Assembly: GCA_024637045.1 (NCBI GenBank)
Contig: JAGXFX010000023.1
Location: 1 to 64,000 of the forward strand
Direction: 5' to 3'
From: Soehngenia sp.
GTDB taxonomy: Bacteria > Bacillota > Clostridia > Tissierellales > Tissierellaceae
DNA: 64,000 bases
The notes below the pieces were generated by a model, which worked only from the letters and a program-made list of their open reading frames with translations, ran no database searches and had not been told where the DNA came from. A program made the translations under genes and the position numbers. This document shows positions 35,211 through 43,828 of the stretch, one piece after another. How positions within the stretch are numbered: the first letter of the stretch is position 1; every line of letters begins with the position of its first letter.

Positions 35211-35260
35211 AGTATCACGCTCCTCATACAAATATAGCATTTTGGTGAAAAACTGGCAAA

Positions 35261-35284
35261 TTAAAAGACCAGCTACAGCTGGCC
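35261..35284 (-). terminator. Terminator of the ccdA-tlpA pair
   Basis: On the minus strand GGCCAGC and GCTGGTC (one G-U pair) close a TGTA loop and TTTTAA follows. The hairpin contains the end of the TlpA coding sequence and its stop. Confidence 0.7.
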
Positions 35285-35908
35285 TTCCAATTCTCTCATT
35301 TGTTCCAGTATATCTTCCATTTGCTCCAGATTCATCAAACCTGGCTGATACCCAAGAATCAAGCCCTCCGCATCAATAAAGTAGGTAGTTGGCATACCGC
35401 TTACAAGGTACATTGATGCAATACCTCCATCCTCATCAAGAATCACAGGGAAGTCGTATCCACCCTCCTCAAGATAATCCCTTACCAGATCAATATCCTC
35501 CCTGACATTTACTCCCAGAACTACAAGGTCATCATTTTGATCGTGAATTTTCTGAAGATCAGGCATCTCAATATCACAATACTGACACCAGGTTGCCCAG
35601 AAGTTTAAGAACACCATTTTCCCTTTGAACTCGCTTAGGCTCCTTTCGTTTCCATCCATATCATACAGTGTAAAATCAGGAGCTTCCTTTCCCATTTCTA
35701 TGGGGCTATCGTTATAATTTTCATTTTCAACTGGTGATTCACCTTCTACTGTTGACGGTTCTCCTGCCTCTGAAGCTGAGGGAAAATTCGGTTCTTCAGG
35801 TTGAGCTGTCTCCTGATTATTACCCATCATATTTGACATAAAATAAACTGCGCCTATACTTAGCAAGACTATTGCTATTATCAATACTATAAAATTACTC
35901 TTCTTCAT
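35273..35908 (-). CDS. TlpA/ResA-like membrane-anchored thioredoxin
   Basis: A 211-residue protein with N-terminal anchor NFIVLIIAIVLLSIGAVYFM, an acidic linker, and a thioredoxin/AlkyHydroperoxide-reductase-like domain with active site WCQYC in NFWATWCQYCDIEMPDL and cis-proline in SGMPTTYFID. It should work outside the membrane as a thiol-disulfide oxidoreductase. It lies 11 bases after a CcdA gene, the normal electron supplier for such proteins. Targets could include cytochrome or enzyme maturation. Confidence 0.9.
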   Translation of the reverse strand: MKKSNFIVLIIAIVLLSIGAVYFMSNMMGNNQETAQPEEPNFPSASEAGEPSTVEGESPVENENYNDSPIEMGKEAPDFTLYDMDGNERSLSEFKGKMVFLNFWATWCQYCDIEMPDLQKIHDQNDDLVVLGVNVREDIDLVRDYLEEGGYDFPVILDEDGGIASMYLVSGMPTTYFIDAEGLILGYQPGLMNLEQMEDILEQMRELEGQL

Positions 35909-35919
35909 ATTTGCCTCCT

Positions 35920-36615
35920 TTACAGCAACAACGAGCTTATACTCGTCATCTTATCAAAAAATATCAAAACACCGAAAATCACAAGGATAATCCCACTAAT
36001 AATTGGCATGTATTTTAGAAATTTTTCAGCTTTTGTCATCCACTTAATAAAAATATTTATAAAAAGCGCTGTTAACAAAAAAGGTACAGCCATGCCCATA
36101 GAATAGATAAATAACAGGAGCACTCCCTTTGAAATTGTAGCCGATGTTCCTGCAAACACCAATATGGATGCAAGCACAGGTCCAAAGCACGGTGTCCAGC
36201 CAGCTGCAAACGCCATTCCCATAAGAATTGAGCTAAACCAGTGGGTGATTTTCTTTGGAGCTTTCACCCTCTTTTCCATGCCGAGCATACTTAGATTCAG
36301 TAAACCCATCATGTTCAACCCAAATAGTATTATAAGGATTCCACTAATTCTGAAAAATATAGTCTTATTCTGTATGAAAAGTCTTCCAATAAAGCTTGCT
36401 GACGTACCCATTATAACAAATATTATTGTAAAGCCCAGTACAAACCCCAATGTCCTTAGCAGAGCCGTCATTCTTATTTTAGATAAGTCCTCTTCCATAT
36501 CCACGCCGGTAATATACATAATATATGCTGGAATCATTGGTAATAGGCATGGCGAGAAGAATGATATAAATCCTGCTCCAAAAGCAATTGGAAGTGAAAC
36601 ATCTGTAGTAATCAT
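35920..36615 (-). CDS. ccdA: CcdA/DsbD-type thiol reductant transporter
   Basis: A 231-residue protein with six helices. The conserved pair of intramembrane cysteines sits in FISFFSPCLLPMIPAY and AAGWTPCFGPVLAS, as in CcdA. It passes reducing equivalents from cytosolic thioredoxin across the membrane to the TlpA-like protein encoded next. The ATG at 36615 has GGGGG six bases upstream, better than an in-frame ATG at 36636. The promoter is probably the TATAAT within the preceding terminator region. Confidence 0.9.
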   Translation of the reverse strand: MITTDVSLPIAFGAGFISFFSPCLLPMIPAYIMYITGVDMEEDLSKIRMTALLRTLGFVLGFTIIFVIMGTSASFIGRLFIQNKTIFFRISGILIILFGLNMMGLLNLSMLGMEKRVKAPKKITHWFSSILMGMAFAAGWTPCFGPVLASILVFAGTSATISKGVLLLFIYSMGMAVPFLLTALFINIFIKWMTKAEKFLKYMPIISGIILVIFGVLIFFDKMTSISSLLL

Positions 36616-36637
36616 ACTTAACCCCCTGTCAATCATA

Positions 36638-36685
36638 AAACTCTATACTTATTATACCCTAAAGGGGTATCCAAGTATAGAGTTT
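36638..36685 (-). terminator. Terminator after MATE gene
   Basis: AAACTCTATACTT and AAGTATAGAGTTT are 13-bp arms, with an inner TACCC/GGGTA hairpin. TTTTATG follows on the minus strand. The structure also holds a TATAAT that could serve the ccdA promoter. Confidence 0.75.
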
Positions 36686-36687
36686 AA

Positions 36688-38085
36688 TTAACTCACTCCA
36701 TAAATTCTTACACTTTTCCATCTTCCCTGTCTGAACACAAGATATGCCCAAAGACCAGAAATTAGATTTGTTGAACTAATTGCAATCCAAACTCCGGTAG
36801 AATCCATTCCAAGAAGCAATGCTAGAGTTACCGCAAGAAATACCCTGATTACAACCCAGCTTACAAATGTAATCTGAAAAGGCTTCTTTGTATATCCTGC
36901 TCCCTGCATGGTTCTGGAAAAGATTATGGATGCTGCATGGAACGGCTCTGATATTCCAATAATTATAAGGAATGCCTTACCAATTCTTACAACCGGCTCA
37001 TTCGGTCCATCAAGGAAGAAGTTTATGAATGGATCTGCAAATATTATAAACAACAATGATATTCCAAACATAACACCGGCACCTAGAATCGCCGTGGCCC
37101 TTCCGCTGGCCTCCGCTCGGTCATACTGCTTTGCACCAAGATTCATACCTGATAGTGTTGCCGCCGCTGTTCCTATAGCAAGACCAGGCATCAGTGCGTA
37201 CTGGTTAAGATTGCTACCTATTACAAAGGCTGGTATGGCAAAATCAGCATCTATCGTTCTGGCCAGAACTGCAAACATTACAAAAGTTGTGGCATTTCTG
37301 GAAAGTCCCTGCAAACCAGCTGGAATTCCAATATCTACAATCTGCTTGGATGCCTTCCAGATTGGCTTAAACATATCCTTCCATTTGACTTTAATATCAA
37401 ATTTTCCACTAAGCAGCAACCCCCAGGCTACAAATACACTAATAATTCTTGAGAGGGCCGTACCCATGGCTGCACCTGCAACACCGTAAGCTGGAAATCC
37501 AAACATACCAAATATAAATATATAATTACCGATTACATTGATTATATTCATCATAATATCAATATAAAGAGGTGTCTTTGTATCACCCGCACCCTGAAAT
37601 ATTGATCTTGCCATGAAATGTAGCAAAAAGAAGGGTACTGCAAGGAAGAATATTTCCATATATTGGACTGCATATTCCAATACTTCATCTGTCACTCCCA
37701 ATAGCCTCAAACTGAATTCATTTGTGAGCATCCCTACAGGTACTATAAATGCAGATAATACCAAAGATAGCATAAAAGCCTGACCAGCGGCTATGCTTGC
37801 GCCCTCCTGGTCATCTTCGCCCACAAACCTTGCAACCATTGCAGTTGTTCCAGTGGAAATAGCAATTACCAGAACCATGAGTATCATTATGATATTCCTG
37901 CTTGTTCCAACCGCGGATATTGCATCCACACCGACAGTTCCTACCATCTTCATATCGATAGTTCCAACAGTAACCTGGAGCAATAATGTAATAACAACAG
38001 GCCATGCCAGATAAATTGATGTTTTATATAAGTTTTCGTTACTTAACAAGTATTCTCTTTTCTTTTTATATGCTGTACTACTCAT
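36688..38085 (-). CDS. MATE-family multidrug/Na+ antiporter
   Basis: A 465-residue protein with twelve helices. It opens NLYKTSIYLAWPVVITLLLQVTVGTIDMKMVG and has the repeat second half KQIVDIGIPAGLQGLSRNATTFVMFA, typical of the NorM/DinF superfamily. Such pumps export cationic drugs or metabolites with Na+ or H+. GGAGGAG upstream of the ATG. A single gene with its own terminator. Confidence 0.92.
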   Translation of the reverse strand: MSSTAYKKKREYLLSNENLYKTSIYLAWPVVITLLLQVTVGTIDMKMVGTVGVDAISAVGTSRNIIMILMVLVIAISTGTTAMVARFVGEDDQEGASIAAGQAFMLSLVLSAFIVPVGMLTNEFSLRLLGVTDEVLEYAVQYMEIFFLAVPFFLLHFMARSIFQGAGDTKTPLYIDIMMNIINVIGNYIFIFGMFGFPAYGVAGAAMGTALSRIISVFVAWGLLLSGKFDIKVKWKDMFKPIWKASKQIVDIGIPAGLQGLSRNATTFVMFAVLARTIDADFAIPAFVIGSNLNQYALMPGLAIGTAAATLSGMNLGAKQYDRAEASGRATAILGAGVMFGISLLFIIFADPFINFFLDGPNEPVVRIGKAFLIIIGISEPFHAASIIFSRTMQGAGYTKKPFQITFVSWVVIRVFLAVTLALLLGMDSTGVWIAISSTNLISGLWAYLVFRQGRWKSVRIYGVS

Positions 38086-38215
38086 AATATTTCTCCTCCA
38101 AAGTTATATTATAGCACTGGTCATCTTAATTATCTAGACCCTCGAAATTAATTTATGGTAGAACTTACCCCAAAATAGGTATAAATAAGTTATACTGAAT
38201 AAAAGGGGGGTTTTT

Positions 38216-39256
38216 ATGACCAGTAAAGATAGAGTTGCAATATTTGTTTTTATCCTGATTGCCATAGTGCTTTTTGGAGTATTGGGCTACGGGTTACTTC
38301 TTGATGTAGGCTTTATTGATGCCCTCTATATGACTATTATTACAATTTCTACAGTAGGCTATACAGAAGTTGCTGCAATGACCCCAGAAGCAAAATTATT
38401 CTCTATAATTCTTATAGTAATAAGTCTTGGTACTGTCGGTTACGCATTTACTCGAATAGTCTCCTCACTAATGGAAGGGGATATCAGAAAAGCGATAAGG
38501 AGGAGAATGATGGAAAGAAAGATATCTGATTACAACAATCACTACATATTGTGTGGTGCAGGAGAAACCGGATGGCATGCCATGAAGCGATTTCAAAAGA
38601 GCGATGTAAACCTTGTTGTTATAGATAAAGACGAACAGGTTGTGGCAGAACTGCTTGAAGAAGGAGTCTCAGCTATTCTAGGTGATGCAACTATGGACGA
38701 AACTTTAATAAAAGCTGGAATTGAAAGAGCAAATGGATTGATCTGTTCCCTATCCAAGGATGCTGACAATGTGTTCACTGTACTTACAGCAAGAGAACTA
38801 AATAACAAGCTCTATATTGTATCCAGGGCAATTGACAAAGGTTCCCATCAAAAGCTTATACGAGCCGGCGCCAACAATACCATTTCTCCGGATGAAATTG
38901 GTGGAAGTCGTATGGCTGCTCTTATGCTTAGACCTAATGTAATTTCCTTCCTGGACATTATAACCCATGCGGGAGAGGTGGTTCTGGATCTTGAAGATGT
39001 TGTAATATGTGAAAATTCACCCATTATGAATCAATCTTTAAGAGAAGTTCGTATTCCTGAGAAAACAGGATTGATAGTTCTTGCAATAAATAAGAAAAAT
39101 CGAAAAAAGCTTCAGTTTAACCCTAATTCAGATGAATTGTTGGAAATTGGTGATACCATGATTGTTCTTGGAACCCAGGAACAGATAAAAACCTTAAGAA
39201 GACTTGCATGCGACAGAGGAGACAGATCTCATGAAAAAAAACACCAACTGGAATAA
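38216..39256 (+). CDS. MthK-like potassium channel with RCK domains
   Basis: A 346-residue protein. Two N-terminal helices flank a pore with selectivity filter TISTVGYTE. An RCK_N domain begins HYILCGAGETGWHAMKRF (Rossmann GxGxxG-like) with an acidic VVIDKDE strand end. An RCK_C domain at ~255-335 ends IGDTMIVLGTQEQI. The layout is that of ligand-gated (Ca2+, nucleotide) K+ channels. The start ATG has AAAGGGGGG upstream. A single gene, divergent from MATE. Confidence 0.93.
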   Translation: MTSKDRVAIFVFILIAIVLFGVLGYGLLLDVGFIDALYMTIITISTVGYTEVAAMTPEAKLFSIILIVISLGTVGYAFTRIVSSLMEGDIRKAIRRRMMERKISDYNNHYILCGAGETGWHAMKRFQKSDVNLVVIDKDEQVVAELLEEGVSAILGDATMDETLIKAGIERANGLICSLSKDADNVFTVLTARELNNKLYIVSRAIDKGSHQKLIRAGANNTISPDEIGGSRMAALMLRPNVISFLDIITHAGEVVLDLEDVVICENSPIMNQSLREVRIPEKTGLIVLAINKKNRKKLQFNPNSDELLEIGDTMIVLGTQEQIKTLRRLACDRGDRSHEKKHQLE

Positions 39257-39271
39257 CCGGTTGGTGTTTCT
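39236..39271 (+). terminator. Terminator after K+ channel gene
   Basis: AAACACCAAC and GTTGGTGTTT arms, extended by CTGG/CCGG pairing, followed by CTATTTG. It overlaps the end of the coding sequence. Confidence 0.7.
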
Positions 39272-39289
39272 ATTTGAAATAGTATTCTA

Positions 39290-40075
39290 TTATAGACTGA
39301 ATTTTACTATCAATGCTGGATCAAGTACTCTAAATGCAAATGTCTCTGCAATAAAGAATTTAACCTTTTCTGCATCGTGTTCCTGATAGCCTATCGAGAA
39401 ATCTCTTCCAATAGTCAATTCAAGATCATCGTGGTCATAAGGAATCAGATAAGCTCCTTCAACAACATGACTTAGGATAATTTTCCCTTCAATCAGGTTC
39501 TCAATTCTTCTGCTCAATGGATAACCGTTATCCTGCGCAATTATTCTCTTGTAAGCGTCTTTTCCTACCACTAGAGAATAAGCTCCACCTGCGTAATTTC
39601 TTCTAAGTCTAAGAACACCCTCAGCAACTGATCCCATCAATGACTTTTCATCTTCTCCAAGCTTGATGGCCTCTCCTTGAGATGCTCCACTAAAACCTAT
39701 GATTCCAGCATTTTCTAATCCATTATACACTGCGTTTTCCTCAAACAGTGCAATTTTCTCAAGAGCTTCTTCCAATGGTCCATAATCTACATCCTTGGCA
39801 CCCCTTGAAACATTGTCAAGCTCCCATCTATCCATTTCGAACTCAATCCTTGATTCAGTCAATGGAAGTACCTTGTAGTTTGCATAGCAAATGTCGCCAT
39901 CCTCTAATGTCTCTCCAAGCCTGCCCTCAGATATTACATTGAATGAAAGACCCTTAGGTCCGTTCACTTTAACAACCTTTCTAGCAGACAAATATGACTT
40001 CAGTACCTCTGAGGCTCTTTCGTCTATTTCACCCCATGCTTCATTTGAGATTGGTGCAAGTTCTCTGTATAACAT
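39290..40075 (-). CDS. Encapsulin shell protein (family 1)
   Basis: A 261-residue HK97-fold protein with the encapsulin N-terminus ELAPISNEAWGEIDERASEVLKSYLSARKVV, LSFNVISEGRL, FEENAVYNG, and C-terminus FRVLDPALIVKFSL. These self-assemble into icosahedral nanocompartments that hold cargo through a C-terminal targeting peptide. The cargo gene, an encapsulated ferritin with such a peptide, lies 12 bases upstream. AGGAGGG precedes the ATG. Role: iron storage and oxidative-stress protection. Confidence 0.95.
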   Translation of the reverse strand: MLYRELAPISNEAWGEIDERASEVLKSYLSARKVVKVNGPKGLSFNVISEGRLGETLEDGDICYANYKVLPLTESRIEFEMDRWELDNVSRGAKDVDYGPLEEALEKIALFEENAVYNGLENAGIIGFSGASQGEAIKLGEDEKSLMGSVAEGVLRLRRNYAGGAYSLVVGKDAYKRIIAQDNGYPLSRRIENLIEGKIILSHVVEGAYLIPYDHDDLELTIGRDFSIGYQEHDAEKVKFFIAETFAFRVLDPALIVKFSL

Positions 40076-40087
40076 TCAATTTCCCTC

Positions 40088-40429
40088 CTATTTAAGATCT
40101 CCAATGCTTAATCCCTTATCACCAGAGGATTCTTCTTCTCCACCTTCTTCAAGGTGAGCGATATCTCCTTCGGTGAATAAGTACGTTTTCATTTCTTCAT
40201 CCCAAGTTCCCATATTTCTTCTTAGCCATTCCAATGTCATTACTGCATGCTCAATTTCTTCATCTCTGTTGTGAGCAAGAACTTCCTTAAGCGCCGGGTC
40301 AGCCGCTGCTGCAACTCTCTGGTTATACCAGTCAATCGCTTCAATTTCTTCCTTTAAGCTCATTAATGCTCTAGTAATGTCCATTGTCTTGTCATCTAAT
40401 TTTTCTACTGGCTCATGATATTGTGTCAT
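40088..40429 (-). CDS. Encapsulated ferritin-like protein (encapsulin cargo)
   Basis: A 113-residue EncFtn. Ferroxidase residues match the family pattern: E27, E28, E30, W34 in EEIEAIDWYNQR, and E57/E58 with H61 in DEEIEHAVMTLEWLRR. The C-terminal tail ends GDKGLSIGDLK, an encapsulin targeting peptide of the LxIGxLK type after a flexible acidic linker. Inside the shell it oxidises Fe2+ for mineral storage. First of the two-gene unit, AAGGGGG before the ATG. Confidence 0.95.
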   Translation of the reverse strand: MTQYHEPVEKLDDKTMDITRALMSLKEEIEAIDWYNQRVAAAADPALKEVLAHNRDEEIEHAVMTLEWLRRNMGTWDEEMKTYLFTEGDIAHLEEGGEEESSGDKGLSIGDLK

Positions 40430-40503
40430 TTTTCGGTTCCCCCTTGTTTTTATTCTCTATCTAAGACTTTACCCTCATTTTCCAGATAATAAACATTATT
40501 CTG

Positions 40504-41370
40504 TTACAGTCTTCTCATCCACTCTTCCTTAAAATCACCGTCGTTCAGAGCATTCTCAAGGGTTTTGATCATCTCTTCCTTGTCCTGATTCAATGTACCC
40601 TTAAGGGATACATAGTTTGAAGCATGATTGCTTCTAAAGACACAGCCATGGCAATCCAGATGTTCGAGCATCAAAAGGGTCTCTTGCGCAATTTCATATG
40701 GAGTAAGGATTGCAAATTCTCCTGACTCAACCTGGTTCCAAAGTTCTGTTCCAGGTTCAATCATAAGAGTAAGCAGCCCAAGATAATCAGGATTGATTTT
40801 ATTTACCGCACTGGCGGTCTCTTTTGCATGTTCTTCCCAATTTTCCTTGCCTCCAAGTCCGGAAATTACAGTTACAGATAACAATAATCCAGAGTCCTTT
40901 AGCTTGATGCCGGCAGAAATTATCCCTTCCCGGTCATCACCTTTTTTAACACTTTCAAGTATCTTCTCGCTGCCTGATTCTAGTCCAAGGTATGCTATTC
41001 CTAGTCCTGCTTCTTTTAGTGAACTCAGCTCTTCCTTTGACTTTAAATGAATGCTTCTTGGAGAAGAATATATTCCAATTCTTTCACATTCCGGAAACGT
41101 GTTCCTTAATTCCTTGATTATCTGTAGCAGTTCATCTGTCTTGATCATCAGAGCATCCCCATCTGCAATAAAAATCCTCTTAAGGCTACCATAGGTATTT
41201 CTGGCTTCATGTATTTCCTCAATTATCTCATCTGTGCTTCTTATTCGAAAGCTCTTGTCTTTGTACATGCTGCAGAATGTACATTTATTGTGTGAACATC
41301 CAATAGTTGCCTGGAGTATCCAGCTTCTCGACTCTGAAGGCGGTCTGTATACTGATCCTTCATATCTCAT
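40504..41370 (-). CDS. Radical SAM enzyme of unknown specificity
   Basis: A 288-residue radical SAM protein. The cluster motif is GCSHNKCTFCSMYKDK, which is C-x4-C-x2-C rather than the usual C-x3-C-x2-C; I recall such spacing from a family in anaerobes. A GIAYLGLESGSEKIL segment marks the barrel, as in Elp3/YgiQ-like proteins. The C-terminal part contains LDCHGCVFRSNHASNYVSLKGTL, which could bind another cluster. It lies 31 bases downstream of the selenoperoxiredoxin gene and 74 upstream of EncFtn on the same strand. Product unknown. Confidence 0.82.
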   Translation of the reverse strand: MRYEGSVYRPPSESRSWILQATIGCSHNKCTFCSMYKDKSFRIRSTDEIIEEIHEARNTYGSLKRIFIADGDALMIKTDELLQIIKELRNTFPECERIGIYSSPRSIHLKSKEELSSLKEAGLGIAYLGLESGSEKILESVKKGDDREGIISAGIKLKDSGLLLSVTVISGLGGKENWEEHAKETASAVNKINPDYLGLLTLMIEPGTELWNQVESGEFAILTPYEIAQETLLMLEHLDCHGCVFRSNHASNYVSLKGTLNQDKEEMIKTLENALNDGDFKEEWMRRL

Positions 41371-41401
41371 TTAATCACTCCCAAAATAGTTGGTCTACGT
41401 G

Positions 41402-41854
41402 TTATTTGACATTCTCCTTAATAAACTCCAATACTTCATCTGCATGTCCCTCTGATTTAACCTTCCTATATTCTTTTACAAGTTCTCCTTCTCTATCGAA
41501 CACAAAGGTAGATCTTTCCGTACCCATATACTCCTTGCCATACATCTTCTTTGGCACAATAACATCATATTGTTCATGTACCCTTTGCTCTTCATCACTT
41601 AGAAGAAGAAAGTTCAGTTCCTGATTGTCTCTGAATTTCTTATGTGATTGGAGACTGTCCTTGCTTATTCCCAATATAACGGTGTCCAGTTTTTCAAATT
41701 CCTGATTCAGATCCCTGAATCCAGTGGCTTCAGTTATTCAACCAGATGTATTATCCTTAGGGTAGAAATAAACAACTACATTTTTCCCTCTGTAATCCAC
41801 TAGCGATATTTCATCTCCATCTGTTTCTTTTAGTGTAAAATCATATTTGGACAT
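41402..41854 (-). CDS. Peroxiredoxin (Bcp/PrxU-like) with in-frame UGA, probable selenoprotein
   Basis: Read through one UGA, the frame encodes 150 residues of an AhpC/TSA-type peroxiredoxin. MSKYDFTLKETDGDEISLVD and NVVVYFYPKDNTSG precede the UGA at codon 39 (41740-41738), and ITEATGFRDLNQEF follows. In Bcp proteins this position is the peroxidatic Cys of PGCTTEACGFRD, so UGA sits exactly where selenocysteine replaces Cys in clostridial PrxU. The resolving Cys is Thr. A hairpin 13 bases after the UGA could be the bacterial SECIS. AGGAGG lies seven bases before the ATG. If UGA were a true stop, only 38 residues would be made. Confidence 0.85.
41701..41724 (-). promoter_or_regulatory. SECIS-like hairpin after UGA of peroxiredoxin
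   Basis: On the minus strand GATTCAG-GGAT-CTGAATC forms a 7-bp stem with a four-base G-rich loop, flanked by C-G and U-G pairs past one mismatch. The loop starts 23 bases after the UGA, within the distance expected for SelB-binding bacterial SECIS elements. Its fit was judged by eye only. Confidence 0.6.
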
Positions 41855-41973
41855 TTCATTACCTCCTAAAACATTTCTAGACATCACGTATCACATTTCC
41901 GGTTAATTTCAAATTGCTGTGGTTCCAACATCAAACGGAATAGATGCTTCTTTATAATTCTATACCCTGCATT

Positions 41974-42390
41974 CTACTCTCCAATAATTTTCACGAGTAC
42001 TCTCTTGCTTCTCTTCCCGTCAAATTCACCATAGAATATCTGCTCCCAGGTTCCAAAATCCAGTCTTCCATTTGTAACAGCAACAACTGCTTCTCTTCCC
42101 ATTATTGTTCTCTTTAGATGGGCATCGGCATTATCCTCAAATCCGTTGTGGTCGTATTGACTGTAAGGCTTCTCTGGAGCAAGTCTTTCAAGAAGTCTCT
42201 CAAAATCTCTGTGAAGCCCGTTTTCATCGTCATTGATAAAAACACTGGCTGTTATGTGCATGGGATTGCAAAGAAGTATTCCCTCTTTTATTCCACTCTC
42301 CGCAAGACATTGTTCAACCTGATGTGTAATATTGACAAATCCTCTTCTGGTTCCAATATTGAAGGTCAGTTCTTTTCTGTATGATTTCAT
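41974..42390 (-). CDS. YjbQ/UPF0047 family protein
   Basis: A 138-residue protein of the YjbQ family (TIGR00149, secondary thiamine-phosphate synthase enzyme). Signatures are [65 protein letters not shown]. coli YjbQ can replace ThiE weakly; the true physiological role is not settled. Single gene, on the same strand as its neighbours. Confidence 0.9.
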   Translation of the reverse strand: MKSYRKELTFNIGTRRGFVNITHQVEQCLAESGIKEGILLCNPMHITASVFINDDENGLHRDFERLLERLAPEKPYSQYDHNGFEDNADAHLKRTIMGREAVVAVTNGRLDFGTWEQIFYGEFDGKRSKRVLVKIIGE

Positions 42391-42450
42391 TAGTAGACCA
42401 TCTCCTTCTTTAAAGTATTATGATAAAGTCCTACTTATAATTATACAACA

Positions 42451-42476
42451 AAAAACGCCTTCAGAAGAAGGCGTCT
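42451..42476 (-). terminator. Terminator of DAACS symporter gene
   Basis: ACGCCTTC and GAAGGCGT around TTCT on the minus strand, followed by TTTTTTG. Confidence 0.85.
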
Positions 42477-42482
42477 TGGTAA

Positions 42483-43658
42483 TTAATTTGTCTGTGGCTT
42501 AAGTTTATGTCCCGAGAATTTATTTACTAGTACTGCTATTGCTCCGTCACCAGTTACGTTACATGCAGTACCAAAGCTGTCCTGTGCCAGGTAAAGAGCA
42601 ATCATAAGCGATGTCAGCGTTGCATCAAATCCAAGCATGCTTTGAAGCAGTCCGATTGCAGCCATAACAGCTCCTCCTGGCACTCCAGGTGCAGCAACCA
42701 TTGTTACTCCAAGTGCCATTATAAAGCCCAAATAAGTTCCGAATGAGAGTGGCATTCCAGCAATAAGCATTATTGCTATTGAACAGCTGACAAGAGTTAT
42801 TGTACTCCCTGATAGATGGATCGTTGCTGATAATGGTATTGCAAAGTCAGCAACTCCTTCATTAACTCCGTTTTTCTTAGTTTGTGCAAGTGTTACAGGA
42901 ATTGTTGCCGCTGATGACTGAGTCCCGATAGCTGTAAAGTATGCAGGCAGCATTGTCTTTATAAGCTTGAATGGATTTGCACCAGCAAGTGTACCAGCAA
43001 TAAGATACTGAAGAATTATAATTGTTAGGTGAAGAACTATTACAAGAACAAATACTCTAGAGAATACACTTAGTATCTGGAATACCTGCCCTGAATATGC
43101 CAAATTTGCAAAGATTCCCATAATATGAAGTGGCAGCAATGGAATAATTATATCTGATATCATTTTGCTTATAATGGCCTGGAACTCGTCCATCAATGAT
43201 TTGATTGTCTTTGATCCTGTTGCTGCAATACCGATACCTATTGTAAATGCAAGTATGAGTGCAGTCATAACTCCCATTAATGCTGGTATTGATATTTCAA
43301 TAAATGCCGCAGCTGATGCTCCTTCTGCAGCCAAGTCAGTTGAAAGGGCTCCTTCGGTAATAAATGAAGGCAATATTGCTGTGTTGGCAAAGTATGCCAT
43401 TGTACCTGCAAGTACAGTTGATGTGTAAGCAAGTGCTGCAGTAACTGCAAGAACTCTACCTGCACCTTTTCCAAGGTCACCGATTCCAGGCGCAACAAAA
43501 CCCAGGATTATAAGTGGTATGGCGAATCCAAGGAACTCACCAAATATTCCATTAAAAGTTGCAAATACCCTTACTCCCGGCTCTGGTAATATCATGCCGA
43601 ATAGAATACCTAAAATAATAGCTATAATAAGCCTTGGCAGTAATCCAATTTTTTTCAT
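42483..43658 (-). CDS. Dicarboxylate/amino acid:cation symporter (DAACS)
   Basis: A 391-residue GltP/SstT-family transporter. It shows GLLPRLIIAIILGILFGMI at the N-terminus, the hairpin-loop serine motif AIGTQSSAATIPVTL, and the substrate/cation region AAPGVPGGAVMAA...YLAQDSFGTACNVTGDGA. SstT-like serine/threonine or dicarboxylate uptake is possible; the substrate is not certain. The ATG at 43658 has AAGGAGG seven bases upstream; an in-frame start at 43694 is unsupported. Confidence 0.9.
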   Translation of the reverse strand: MKKIGLLPRLIIAIILGILFGMILPEPGVRVFATFNGIFGEFLGFAIPLIILGFVAPGIGDLGKGAGRVLAVTAALAYTSTVLAGTMAYFANTAILPSFITEGALSTDLAAEGASAAAFIEISIPALMGVMTALILAFTIGIGIAATGSKTIKSLMDEFQAIISKMISDIIIPLLPLHIMGIFANLAYSGQVFQILSVFSRVFVLVIVLHLTIIILQYLIAGTLAGANPFKLIKTMLPAYFTAIGTQSSAATIPVTLAQTKKNGVNEGVADFAIPLSATIHLSGSTITLVSCSIAIMLIAGMPLSFGTYLGFIMALGVTMVAAPGVPGGAVMAAIGLLQSMLGFDATLTSLMIALYLAQDSFGTACNVTGDGAIAVLVNKFSGHKLKPQTN

Positions 43659-43828
43659 ATGTTTCCTCCTTATGACTTTTCTCATAAAATTCATCTGGCT
43701 GATTCCAGAAAAACATTATGTGTTTTGCCCTATTAAGTTAACATTTTGTCAATCGAATTACAAGCGTTTATGCCATTTTTAACAATTCTTAATTTTCCTC
43801 ATTGTTTCAAATATTCTGATAAAATTGA

